A stretch of DNA of 64,000 nt, from the NCBI GenBank assembly GCA_959347315.1, contig OY365815.1, forward strand, positions 16,556,954-16,620,953. The letters are read 5' to 3'. Below the pieces are notes generated by a model, which was not told the DNA's origin, made no database searches, and saw only the letters and a program-made list of their open reading frames with translations. Positions within the stretch are counted from its first letter, which is position 1, and each line of letters opens with the position of its first letter. The position numbers and the translations under genes were made by a program. Below, one piece after another: positions 1 to 13,085 of this stretch. This stretch comes from Bimastos eiseni. Its lineage: Eukaryota > Annelida > Clitellata > Crassiclitellata > Lumbricidae.

Positions 1-179
1 ACGTTTTGCATGATTTGTTATTAATAATAATTCTATTTAAATGTGGTTTTTTGCTTTAAAGTACCTTACAAAATTATATATATGTTGAGATTCAAGAAAC
101 TTGGATCGGGTTAGACTGGATTTAGTCTTTAATCGGAACCCATTTTTGAGTTTCAAAGATAATTCTTATTGTGTTGTAG

Positions 180-1393
180 TTGAAAATGGCTGTGTCACCA
201 ATCTAAAGATCATGACTACAGTTCTGTTACGAAAACAAATTTCGTGCCGCTTAATATCTTTGCCGCACGTGACTGATAAACATAGCCGTACATGCTTCTG
301 TACGATATTGATTCTTGTCTGCTTTTCAAATCTGTCTGCATCCACGTATGGCATCCGCAAATTCAATGCACCTGACGACGTTAGAGGTTTCCTACAAGTT
401 GCTGTCAGTCCAGGAGATGGAGATCTTTTTGTGGCCGGTCGTAACTTTGTCTATCGTTTGAGTGAGGTCCTTCAGGTGAAGCAGGCTGTACGAACTCTGG
501 TCGAAGACGAGACTCGTTGTAACACGCACAGCGGTTGCCAGACAAAGAACAACGATGTGCGAATTCTAGAAGTTGACCTGAACGACCGGTCTCTCCTGTA
601 CTGCGGTAGCGCTGTCCATGGAGTCTGCTCCATATTTTCTGTGGAAAATCTCGACTCTGTCAGAAGAATTTCCTATGAAAGTCATGGAAACAAAGTCGAT
701 GCTTCTACATCGATGGTTGCAGCATTTGCAAGAGGTGTCTCGGTGCCTACTGATTCTATTCTCTTTATTGCTCATTCCTACAGCAAAAACTCAACTAACG
801 TCCCTAATGATCATGCACAGATCATTCGAACGGGATGGAATCTGTCTCATTCGACCTCTCAATCGAGAACGACTCGAAACATTGGTTTGGAGGAGGCACG
901 CAGCGATCATCCGCTCCGTCGACGGCCTTTCGACATCCAATATCTGTACACTTTTCAGCACGATAATTTTCTCTATTTTTTGACTGTCCAACAGGATTCA
1001 ATCTTGGGGCCGTTGAGTTACGAGACCCGTCTTGTTCGAGTGTGCAAAGATGACCCGGAATTTAAATCTTACACAGAGGTGACACTTGTGTGTAGAGAAA
1101 AGAGTGGACTTCGAATGCCTTACAACATCGCGGTAACTGCTGCTTTGTCACAGATTGGAAAGGAATTTGCGAGGAAGTTCCAGTTAACAGCCGAGGAAAT
1201 GGCGCTGTATGTGGTGTTTGGAAAAAGTGAAGAGAACTCGGTGGAAGTCAACAGGGAACTTGGGTACGGACTATGTGTTTACACCATGAAGGACATTAAA
1301 AGCTCGTTTGTAACTGCACAAAAGGACTGTTACTCAGGTCACGGTCGACTCTTGGCATGGATCGACCAAACGGAGCAGAAGTGCACACCGGTT
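180..1393 (+). CDS. MET: MET coding exon 1: signal peptide and most of Sema domain
   Basis: Start chosen at the ATG at 212 (purine at -3); the in-frame ATG at 101 lies upstream of a plausible acceptor (TTGTGTTGTAG ending at 179) and is probably intronic. A hydrophobic stretch ([14 protein letters not shown], residues ~31-44) follows an unusually long N-terminal stretch of about 30 residues. The Sema blade strands [19 protein letters not shown] and FLYFLTVQ are typical of MET/plexin Sema domains. The donor GTAAGT is at 1394, and the apparent reading frame beyond it to 1453 is intron. At the place where vertebrate MET has its basic furin site, the sequence reads [13 protein letters not shown], with no R-X-K/R-R. 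The bases 180-211 would be 5'UTR if the acceptor is right. Confidence 0.85.
186..206 (+). promoter_or_regulatory. short upstream ORF before the MET start codon
   Basis: ATG at 186 in a good context (AAAATGG) opens a six-codon ORF ending in TAA at 204-206, five bases before the proposed start at 212. If the leader exon begins near 180, this uORF would be in the mRNA and could limit translation. Only sequence supports it. Confidence 0.4.
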
Positions 1394-4300
1394 GTAAGTC
1401 TCTATGTTCTTACTTCTGAAAATGAAGGTCTACCCAGAATTAGACTTAGGTGAAGCAGCTCATTTATCATCTGACAAACTTAGTCTGGTTCCAATAACTG
1501 CTTCATAGAACCTGATGAAATGTAGAATTACCACGTGATTAATATATAAAATACCTTTAATGTATAATAATATTTACTTGTATGTTATTATTTCTAGCTA
1601 CTTTCATTGTTCACTGTCAGTCATGTTAGCCTTTTTGTCATAATTGTGGATTATTTTGTGAGTAAACGAATATCACCATTATGTTATCAGACATTACACT
1701 GAAACCTCTATGTGAACTTTAACCTTTTGATTGACAATCCAGCACACTAATAATTACTTAGACTATCCAATCCTGTAATTTGGCATGTAATAGTAACGAA
1801 AAGAACATGCTATGAAAAGAAGGTCTATTGTGTTGGCCATTGGTTAAGGTTACATGATGTTTGTTTTGATCGTTTTAGTACAATCAGGCATTACACATCG
1901 ACGATAACTTCTGCGGCAGCAAGATAAACGTAGGAATCGGAGGTCGATATCCACTGTCAACGGAGTCGAACCGCATGATTTATGGAGGCGACGTACCAAC
2001 TGCAGTCGAGGTCACATTGTACAAGGACAAGACTGTCCTTCTCACTGGAACAGAGGGAGGACATTTGCTCAAGGTGTGTTAGTTTGTTCAGTCTTTCATT
2101 TGTTCACCAGGTCATTCATTCATTCATTCATTCATTCATTCATTCATTCATTCATTCATTCATTCATTCATTCATTCATTCATTCATTCATTCATTCATT
2201 CATTCATTCATTCATTCATTCATTCATTCATTCATTCATTCATTCATTGAATCGTGCATGCATTGAGTGATAAGGTAACTCACTGACTCGCTCACTCAAA
2301 GTCAAATATAATTTAATTGAGTGATACATTTACTCACATACTCTCTCACTGACTCGGCCACTTAAGGTAAAGATTATATAATCCAAAGTAATTAGGCAAG
2401 GTATGGTTACAAAAGCCTGGACAAGACATGACAAGGCCAGATGAGATAAAGTGGGCATGTTAAAAAAAGCCAAATTATGCGATTTCATTTTAAGGATGCG
2501 GTCCCTGAAATAAATAATTAAGTATTTACGTATAGTGGTATACAAGCAGCGTTGTGAAAAGCACTTACATTTTTGCAGACCCCATAGATATATATCGCTC
2601 ACCAGCGTGTAGGATGTCAGTGGTGGAGTTGACGGAGTTGATGGATACGGGTAAACAGTGGCATGATTCCATGGCTTGTTTACCATCTTTCCAGCTGGAC
2701 TGTTAAGTGGACATTTTGATGCATTCCATTCACTGAATTGGACCATCATACTGTATTACCAAATCTACCCTGGATTGGCTTACGGACTAACTATTTAATA
2801 ATTAAAATAAAATAACAACAATTATAATGAGGATGAGGAGGTGAAGAAGATGGAGTGGATTGTGCATTTATGGAAAATGGAAGAAGAAGAAGAAAGAGGA
2901 CAAGGAGAACAAAAGAAGAGGAAGGAGGAAGTGGCTGAGATGCCGATTTATTTAGTGCTATAACAAATCGAGGCTTATTCAAAGGGGAACTTCATCACTA
3001 TTGTTAGTTATGTCATTACTTAGTAGTTAGTGAATTACTAATTGCTTAACTTTACTAATAGCTAGTCGGTCACTTGCTTTCTTGTAGGTGTGGGGTTGTG
3101 TGTAGGTGCGTGCGTAATATGGCGTGTGTGTAGTTGTGTTTGTGTATGTGTCTTTGTTTCTGTGCTTTCCTGTGGCTGTTACAGGAGCTGACAAAGGAGT
3201 CTCTCAATTTGCTACAGGACAGTTTACTATGTGTTGCAACACCTGATATGTAATTGTATATATCGCTATCTTGAAAAAGATACTCATATATATATGTATA
3301 TAATACATATATATATATATATTTATGTGCATGCATTTGTGATACATATATATCTATGTATGTGTCTGTGTGTGTGTCTCTGTCTGTGTGTATAGTGTAT
3401 ACTTGTAGTTGCTTGTATTGCTGTGTATCTTATTGGCTATTACAGTTGCATTTGTGAGTCTATTTGTGTAGAGCTTGTGTTCCTTTCGCACTCATTGGCA
3501 TGACCTCTTCTGACTGGTCTCAGCAACTGGTGATTGACCTAACTGGTCACGATGATGATGATGATGATGACGACGGCGACGACGATGATGATGATGATGA
3601 TCTGTTAGGTGTCTATGTGTGCATACACATATCTGAGTCACTCAATGTGATTGATTTGATTGATTAATTTGATTATGGACTTAATTAATTTAATTATGCC
3701 CGTAATTAATTTAATTATGGCCTTAATTAATTTAATTATGCCCTTGATCAATTTCATTATGGCCTTAATTAATTTCATTATGGATTTAATTAGGTTATTA
3801 CAAACTTCATTCATTCACTCATTTATGCATGTTATTCATTCGATGCATTGTCCTCTATTTCATAGTGTGAATTGTTCTCATAGATACAGGCACGCATATA
3901 TGCATATAGGAACACACACACATGCATTCTTTTATGCATGTATACATACATATGCACATACATGCAAATATGCCTGTACAAATACGGACATACATACACG
4001 TATACATGCTTACATACAGACTTACACTCAAACATAAGTATGTGCCTACAATGCGTTTCTATATAAATATCTATTCGATTGAGCATATAATTAGAGCAGA
4101 CATGATTGGATGTTGAAAGCCTGTGTGTTTTATTACAAATCTCACATTTAACTGGAAATACGTGATGAGAATTGAGAATGCTGTGCAGGGTGACCACCAT
4201 CTTTGTCCCGTCATCATGTTAAATTGGTAACACATGTGTTGGCCAATTTCGCAAGAAAAACATACGAGTCAAGTTCTTTGTTTTGACTGGGGTAGGGTGC

Positions 4301-7300
4301 CTGCGCCGGCCGTCTGGAATAGTTGTAAAAGCGGCGCCCCTGCAGTGGGGCTACGTGCCTTCCCAGGTGCGTGGGATGGGAGAGGAGGGAGCTTTGCTGA
4401 CCCCAACCACAGTGTACTGCAACAGAGGGTTTCCTGACGTTTGAGGGGTTAAGCAGCTGTGATAAGCCGCCATCGAAGCGCGGCTTATCAACGGAACTGG
4501 CGCTTACGACCCCTGTGGCCTTTCAAGGGCTCCTCGTGTGGGTTGCATAAATAAAGGGTACTTTAGGCAGACCGTGGAATCCTGGTTTGGCTGTCATGCT
4601 CTGCGAGGAGGGTTGTAGGTTCGTTGGCTGGGTTCGCTGTGGGAGGATGAGTGGATGGACTAGGGATAGGATGAAATGTTTTGATAATTTGTATTGCGCC
4701 TGAATTGACAATGGTGGATTCTGCCCAGTTATGGCACTTATAAGCTGAGTACTTTGAGAGACAGCTGTCAGTATCTGTACATTAGAGCCTGTAATCATTC
4801 ATAGTATACTGAATTTAAATAAAGTATGATATAAACCAATTAAAAATGAAGCACTGATTATCCAATGAACAACTGAACCAAGTGAAAGAAGGAGGTAATG
4901 AAGAGAGTGAATGAAAGTAGGAAAGAAGGAAGGATGGAGGAGGGAGGAGGATGTGAAAGTAGGGAAAGGAATGAATGAAAGAAAGAAGAAACGAAAAGGA
5001 CACAGAAGGACTGATCAGAGGGTTGGAAGGAATGAATGGGAAGAACGGAAAGGAAGTAGGAAATATGGGAAGATGAAAAGAAGAACTGAAATTTGACCTC
5101 TCCAGGTTAATCTCTTGTTACTACTATTATTAGGACACCTGGCAGAGGGAGGGATATAGAAAGGGAGAAAATGAGTAGAACATGGGTACTAAAACTGTTG
5201 ATATGTTTAGAGGAAGGGAGAGGGAGGTGGGGGATTCAGATTGTAGATGAGAGATTACAGGGACACTGAATTTGACAAGTTTGTTTGCGGACAGTGTTCT
5301 CCCTTTTCCACATGATAGCCTTCTCCACCCCTACCCCATCATTTCCTCCTAGGACAAAGACGGCCTTCTGAGTCTTCCCTTCTGAAAAACTTTCCACGTT
5401 GGCCTCTCGTCTTTCTTTGTCAGCATTTGTTTTTAAGACTAGGGTTCTACTGCTGACCCGTCTACCTCTTTCTTTTTTATGTTTACTCCAGTCAACACCC
5501 AGCCAACACCCAGCCAACACCCAGCCAACACCCAGCCAACACTGAATTTTAACACAGAGCGTCGTGAGATTAACTCGATTGCCATTAAATCTGCGAAATA
5601 TTGATTTTATCAAAATACTCATAGACAGTAATTGTCTACTTGTCAGTGCACAATACACTTTGCCTTTATGAGAATCATGAAAGGTGCTATATAAATGCTA
5701 AAACATTGTTGTCTGCTGGCAGACAATTTAGTACTGTTATTACAAAAGGCCACAAAGTAGGCTTTTTATAGCAATTAGACTAACAGTATCTGCTAGTATG
5801 AAGCATAACAGTTGTAGCCTATCTAGCAGTGGACCACAATTGTTTGTGAGCTATATAAGTAGCCTTTTTAACCTTGGCTGAATCTGATCCTTTATAAGGG
5901 ATAGCTCTAGCTGAGGATTACCTGAGCTGAGGCACAGCTCTACCTCCTCAGCTGTAGGTAGACTCAGCCTTTCATTCGCTAGAAGGAGAGTGTGAAGCGA
6001 ACAGCATGACAGATAGGCGACTGCACTTATAATAATCATACTGATATGTATCAGTCTGAATTAATAATAAACACGAATATATGTTGTTGTCTACAGTAAC
6101 TGCCTCAGGCGATTGTGTTTAGCGATAGAGTTCAACGTGTTTCAGCAACGGACATGTATTAAAATAAACTGTGAAATATCTAAACAAATTACTGCGAAAT
6201 TGCGAGGTTCTTTTAGCACTCTTCGCAAATAGCCAGATAAAACGAGTGGCATCTTGTTTGTTTATTTTGCAGTTTCTGGTCGATGGGTCGAACTCGGAAC
6301 CCTACGCTCGTCTTGACCTTGGAGAAGGACATCCGGTTGCCAAGGACATGGCCTTCGACAAGGAGAGAAAGCATGTCTATGTTTTGACAGGTTCCAGGGT
6401 AGGTCTGGAAAACCGTTTTCCTCGTTTCTTGTTTTGTGATTGGGTCGATGGGTGGGGCGTATCTGGATGGATGGATGGATGTGTAAGCAGGCGGGCAGAT
6501 TGGATGGACGGTGGACCGTGAGAAAATTTGGGATTCTGTAGCGCTTGATCTCTTTAGGTTGTCACTCTGAGTTATATGGCCGTGGATAAGTTTAGGCTGA
6601 TGGAAAGCCACAGCGGACGATCCCAGGGAAGGACATTTCGCCGATAATTAGCACAGGACAGAGCACTAAGATTGGTTGAATGAGGAGGTCATAGAGTAAT
6701 GGTGAACACATTGGGGTGCAGAGCTGAACGACAGGGTTCGATAACCGCATCCCCCGTTAGGTTGACTAACCCTTCTTTCGATAGGCGGCGGCGTTCGTTA
6801 AAATGAGAAGTAATGGGCGCCTTGCATGGGGCTGCCGACAGTTAAATTCGACTCCTGTAATAACTTATCATTTCTTCATACTATAGGCCTACCAGTAATC
6901 ATACTGCGGTTTGTAATTAAACGAAAATTACTATTATTATCAACAAATGGAATGATTGAATGAACAGATGGACCCATGTACAAAGGAAATGAATGGATGG
7001 TTAGCGCAGTATAGATGGGCCTGACCATCATCTCCAGGCTTCCAGCAGCCCAACCCTGGATTTGAACCCCGCCTTCTTCTTCTTCAGCGTCTTATGCCTT
7101 GCCTCTGTGCTGCCGCGTAGGATGAGGTGTTGATGTCTGGCGCATTTCTTTGTTTTCAACGGTGGCGTTTAATGTTGAACCCATCCGCCAGATGTTGGGC
7201 TTCCGGTCCCTAATGAGTAACAAGACGTCGTGTCGGAGAAGAGGACCAATCAAAAGTTGGTCCTGCAGCTGGGGTTGCCCTCAGATTTATCCTCAGCGGG

Positions 7301-7697
7301 CATCCATTTACACTACCATACTACCCAAGATTACTCTTGCCTACTACACGGCTCCCAGTTTTGGCAGGCTGCCATATCGGAAATGGGGTAAACTATACAT
7401 AGCCCGTGAGTAATGGGTTTTCTGTGAAGATCGGATGGAGCTCTTGAAGCAACGACATGCACGTGTGAGGCACATGTAGCACTTGGGACGGAACCCTTAT
7501 CATATAGAACCCGATGCGATTTTCTACTTTTTATGGGACTTTTTTATTGTGATTTCTTTATCTCATAATTTACCTCTGGGGTAGAGAAGGGGAAAGCTTT
7601 GCTGAGGAGGGGGTTCATCGGAAGATATACAGATGGGCAGACAAACGACGGACAGGGTCAAAAATAAGGAGGCAGGAGGACGGTTTACCTATAAAGT

Positions 7698-7765
<68 letters not shown>

Positions 7766-10700
7766 TTAAAGTTGACAGGCATTGTCTTTGTGAAGCTTGT
7801 TTATCATCTATCATTTTTTTTTCAGATGGATCTTGTAATTTGGGTTTTGACATGACAGGCTCTTTGTTCAGATCATCTGAGGCAGAGGGACAGGGACAAA
7901 GGCAAGAACACAAGAGCAGAGACAGTGCCAGAGGAAGAGATCAGAAGCATTGTAAGACAAAGGCAGAGTAGGACTGAGACATACAGAGTCAGACACACAG
8001 TGGTAGAGAGATTGATGGAGAGGCATGTGTGATGACAAGTGAGTGCACATAGAAAGATGGTTAGACAAAGACAGATATGTAAGCAAACAGACAGACTGTC
8101 ACGCAGAATAGCAGCCAAACGGACAGGGACAGAGGTGACTAAAACGGAAGAGATTAGAGTCAATGGACTGCAGGGACACATAGATAGAAGGACAGACAAA
8201 CATCCATACAGGCAGACAGACAGAGAGAGAGAGAGACATAATGAGGTTAAGATATGGATAAAACAACGGAAGAGATAAGAAGCAAAAGCACAGGAGACAG
8301 ACAACATCAGAAGCACAGATACAGGTAGGGGCACAGGCAGGCTGACCGACAGGTACATGATTTATGAACAGTAACAGATTTATCAGAGATGCAGAAAAGG
8401 TGGGAAAGATCTCAGGTTACAAATGATGACGAGGAAGCAGAAGAAGAAAAGAAAGAGCCAACCCTTGAGCTATCCTGAGATGTAGCCGTGGGTATGAGTT
8501 GTTTCTGACTTCATTTTCTATTCCCTGGCATTTGAGGGCTGATGGCTAGTCCTCTCCCTTACCGTCTGTTGTTCCTATGGCCAGCGTTTCATTGCCAGTC
8601 CTGTACACTATCGCACACCCCGAATGTCTTCAAAATTAGGTCACTATGGCCCAGTTTAAGTTGCTGCCTTATTAATATGCAATAGGCTCCGCGAGTTACA
8701 TCGCTGACTTGTCGTTCCAACTCACTCACTTCCTGTGCCCTCAATGAAAGACTTAGATCAGCCTCCCCTAACCGTGGTTTTTGTCCGGGGTGGGTTCTGT
8801 CCTACACTCCTCTAACCACAGTATTGTTTTGTGGCGATTCATCAACAAGCAACACTTGTGACTTCCGTTGCTATTCACTGATTGTCACTTACCATCCTCT
8901 GGAAATGGCTGCCAAACACCGGATGTGAGGGACCCTTCTATTCCCTTGCTCAACATTGGTGCTTACTTTTCACCGTCTTCATTTGTTTCCGGCTCCTTTG
9001 AAGTGTATATGTATCACGTGTTTGGGTTGTAATGTAATGTAAATCTTCGAGAATTTCTCATCGCCCACAAAAGCCACGTCAGGGAAACCAGCTTATTCAC
9101 CGGCACTCGATCCAATTGACCAAACTCATTATATAATTTATGTTGCGCTATAGTTTAAGAGGAATGCAATCATCCAGCATTAGCCAGAGCAAATTATGAA
9201 TAATATTGTATTGTAATTACCACCATTTATTAAGTGCTGAAGTTGTTATCCACATCATTATCTTCACTTCTGTATATGACTGTCATTGACCAGTCATCTC
9301 CCTTGCCGTAGGAGCTTCCACCGTCAGATAACAATGGATATCGAGTCAGTCTTCTAATTTTTATCGCCCGGTTCACTTGGGGTGCATTTGGAGCAGACAT
9401 TTATACAATTTTTCTGCTTTGGCAAGGGTTTTACCCCCCCCCCCCCTACATGGGAGTTTTGACTCATGAGTTATAATTTAATTTAATCTGATCTAAATAA
9501 CTGTTGCCTAACAGAACTTGATCAGAGCTAACATGGTTCCATCCAAGTTGGCCAGATAGGCTTCTATAGCGCCACAATGAGACACGAGATATCAACTGAT
9601 GAAGCGCGAAATGAATTTCTACGATGTCTTCTCCGCTTTGAAATTCAAACGTCGTGCTTCCAGTTGTTGAGAGCCGACGAAAAATATGTGAAATGTAAGA
9701 ACTATCTGTCTGCCTGAGTGTTTCTGGTTCTCTGTCTTACAGCACCTCCCTCTCTGTCTGCCTCCCTATCGCTCCCCATCTGCATCCCCTTCTGCCCTAT
9801 CCACCTGGAGATGGTGGTTGTTTGTTGTGGCTACAGAGACCGCGATACATCCGCCGATGGTCTTCATTTCCAACGCCACTAAACACCAATATAAATCAAC
9901 GGTTTTGTCGTTCGCCACAAGCTATGGGACGAGATGGAAGGAGAAGGGATTGAGGCGGGGAGGAGGAGAAGGAGGAGGCAAAGGAGGAAGAAGAGGAGAC
10001 GGAGGATGAGGAGTTGGAGGAGGAGAAGGAGGAGGCAAGGGAGGAAGAAGAGGAGACGGAGGATGAGGCTGGTGAGGAGTTGGAGGAGGAGAAGGAGGAG
10101 GCAAGGGAGGAAGAAGAGGAGACGGAGGATGAGGCTGGTGAGGAGTTGGAGGAGGAGAAGGAGGAGGCAAGGGAGGAAGAAGAGGAGACGAAGGATGAGG
10201 CTGGTGAGGAGTTGGAGGAGGAGAAGGAGGATAAGGCAGGGGAGGAGGCGGATAGAGCAGGGAATGAAGAGGAGGAGACGGAGGATAAGGCATGGAGAAG
10301 TTGGAGGAGGAGGATAAGGAGGGGAAGAAGACGAGAATGAGGAGATGGAGGAGAAGAAAGGAGGACTTTGGGAAGAAAAGAAGAAGGGAGGAGGAGGAGA
10401 TGCAGTACGGAGTAGTAGTAGTAGTATTTTGTGGTAGTCGTAGGAGGATGGGAGGGAGGAAGAGAGAACGAGTAGTAATCGGCGTAGAAGAAAAAGGAAT
10501 AGAAGGAGGCGAGAAAAGAAAAGAAATTGAGGGAGAAGGAAACGTATTAGGAGGAGTTTTGCGAAAGTACCCATAAAGATTTATTGACGGAAGAGCTTAG
10601 CAGAGAATTGGAATTTGAAGTACGTTTGTATGATGATGGATTTGAGATGGAGAGGTTGAAGAGCTTGATGGAGATCTGGAAAAGAGAATCGGGAGGACTG

Positions 10701-12714
10701 AGGATTGAGGAAAGAAAGAGAGAAGAGAGACAGAGGATGGCGACGAAGGCAGACAGACGTTAGATCGAAGAGGATGAGCTATAGGATGGGAAGAAGAGAG
10801 GGAGGTATAAGAGAGTAGGAGGAGATTGCATGGGAAGTATAAAAGGAGGGGAAGCAGGAGGATGTGGAGGAAGAGGGAGGAGGAGGGTTAACGAGCAGGA
10901 GGCGGAAACAGGGTGTGTGAACGGAAGGAAAGCGAAAGGAAGAATGGTTGGAGTTAAGGAAGGAGGAAGGAAATGAGGAAGGGATAAAAAAATGTGGGGC
11001 TGAGGAAAAAGGAGGAAAGAATGGAAGAAAGGAAGGAAGCACGGTAAAGAGGAAGGGTAACGAACAGAGGAATTACTAAGGAAGGCAGAATGGAATGGAG
11101 GAAGGATGTACTGGATGAAAGAGGGATGGACGAAGGAAGAATGGAAGAAGAAGCAGATTGGAGGTGGGAGGTAATGCCCTGTCTGCTGGGTTGGCGCTTG
11201 GCCAAGTTCAGGTTGTTCTCTGTATATCACCCTCTCTGTACCCCTTCGCGTGGGTATAATTGCCGGTAACGTGTAATTAAGACGTAGGGTTGTTTCTTCT
11301 ACCCCTTCCGTTGGCGCCCTTTGACAGACAAGATCCTTAATGAAACTTCAAACACGGTTCGGATTTCACGGCTTCCGTTGATTCTGCTGTCGTCTGTCTT
11401 TTGAACTTTGATCCCTGGGACATCCCACCAAAATATACGTGTGGGTTTTTTGTGTTTCCTTGAGGGCTAATCCGTGGGCGGAAAAGGTCTCACACAGACA
11501 CACTGTGTAAAATGAGTCCTTTGCTGTTTGAGAACTAGTTTTTTGATGGCTTTGAAGGGTAGGGATGGGGAGGGAAGAATAGGGGAAACTGGGGGAGAAG
11601 ATGACAGTTTTACATCTAAAGTGTCTGTGCTTGGAAAAGAGAGACAGATCTGCAAGGTATTAATTTATATATCTAATGGTTGTTTGATGTAAGGTTGGAT
11701 ATCTGTGCATGTGTTGTTGACATCATTCAGAGGCCTATGTTTGATTTTTTTAGCAATTCGGATATATAGCTTTGTTTGACTCAATATAATACTAACATCT
11801 ATGGTTATATATATATATACATATACATATACACACACATATATAGACACTGTAGTTCAGATTTATTGTTTACGGTTGTTTCATTGTGTTGCGGATCTTT
11901 GTGGTTCATTCATGATGATTCAGATATATCTGTGGTTAATTGAATGCACTTTGGACGTCTTAGCTTGAGTTTAGCTTTTTACATGTGATGTGGAGATCTT
12001 TTAAAATCTTGAATCAATTACACTCGATTTTAATCGACGCTCTTTCCACTGGCTTCCCATCTGCCAGCGTATTCTATTTAAAGTCTGCAACGTCGCGCGG
12101 AACTGTCTTGATGGCTCTACTCCACTCTACATCAGGGCCTCCTGTTACCCAGTTTCCTCCTTACCCAGTCGTTTCTCCGTAGGGTCCTCAGCTCGGAGCC
12201 ATCTGGTCGTCTGCAGAAGCCTACATCAATTGGCTCAGCCTAGGAGTTTTTGCCACTGTGGGCCAGCTTGAATTAGCTAGGCCTATGATTTTTTTTCTCA
12301 GTTCCTTAAAGCCGACTATTCTTCCTAAACCTCTGATCAGTATGATAAGCACCTGAAAACTGTCATCTTCTTCTTTGATGACACTGGGTCTGCCTTATCG
12401 AATATAGGCCGTACAAGCTGTCCTTGATTAAGCATAAATTGAATGTTACAATTGATTAATTGTCTGTTAGGATTGACCTTTTAAATTTGACCTGATTTCG
12501 GATTTGTTTTGGCATGCCGTCGGTTGACGCATTGTGCATTATTATGGCGGCGCTATAGAAGCTTTTTAGTCATAGTCATAGTCATAATGATTATTTGATC
12601 ATTTATCGTTGACTTCCACTCTCCTAAATTATGCATGCATTACACTGCTGTGCTATTTAATTACAATACTTGATTAGATAATTCGGATTATACTATGTCA
12701 TGATTTGTATATAA

Positions 12715-12752
<38 letters not shown>

Positions 12753-13050
12753 CTCAGGTGTCCATGGTTCCGGTTGAGTCGTGTAGCATCTACACGGATT
12801 GTGCTTCCTGCATCATGACCCGCGATCCACTCGGCTGCGGATGGTGTGAGGATCAGTGCTCCACTCAAAGCAAATGCCTCGTCTCCATCTCTTCCTGGTC
12901 CAATGCAAAGTGTCCACCTATCATCGAATCAGTATGTATCAGCATCCTCGCTAAGATGGTTTCACTATTGATGCACGTATTTATGTGATGGAACGATCAG
13001 CACAGGCAACTACGATAACATCATCTTTATCATTATCGTCATCATCGTCG

Positions 13051-13085
<35 letters not shown>

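Larger units (their letters stand above)
2074..6272 (+). other. MET intron 2 (4.2 kb): microsatellites and minisatellites
   Basis: No exon seen. It holds (CATT)n at 2113-2248, TG/TA-rich tracts at 3085-3425, a GAT/GAC run at 3549-3601, a 21-bp tandem repeat at 3664-3792, purine-rich DNA at 4870-5095, an 11-bp tandem repeat at 5491-5543, and a LINE-tail signature (GTGCTATATAAATGC) near 5683. A GC-rich block at 4290-4560 looks repetitive but I do not recognise it. Confidence 0.75.
6399..12757 (+). other. MET intron 3 (6.4 kb)
   Basis: The largest MET intron. It carries two SINE-like elements (6700-7130), a GACA/GGCA microsatellite (7699-7766), a homopurine tract with a 66-bp minisatellite (9925-11170), a LINE reverse-transcriptase fragment (12030-12590), and a TA repeat abutting the exon 4 acceptor. 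No exon signature is seen in 8360-9920; that stretch is unremarkable apart from a short C run at 9435-9446. Confidence 0.75.

Noticed and set aside
101..211. In-frame upstream extension of the MET N-terminus from the ATG at 101
   Set aside because: It would add 37 residues before the signal region, and a plausible 3' splice site at 177-179 suggests this stretch is intron.
890..935. PLRRRP as a furin site of the MET-like receptor
   Set aside because: It lacks Arg at P4 and lies before the FLYFLTVQ strand, not where MET-family cleavage occurs.
5491..5543. CRISPR-like direct repeats
   Set aside because: Units are contiguous 11-mers without spacers in an animal intron; the same applies to other tandem repeats here.
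9879..10574. A 231-aa minus-strand frame rich in Leu/Pro/Ser and plus-strand Glu/Arg-rich frames
   Set aside because: They lie in the GGA-repeat purine tract within MET intron 3, with no domain and several competing frames.
12710..12751. TATA box in the TA repeat before the PSI exon
   Set aside because: Simple dinucleotide repeat within an intron; no initiator or transcript start is indicated.
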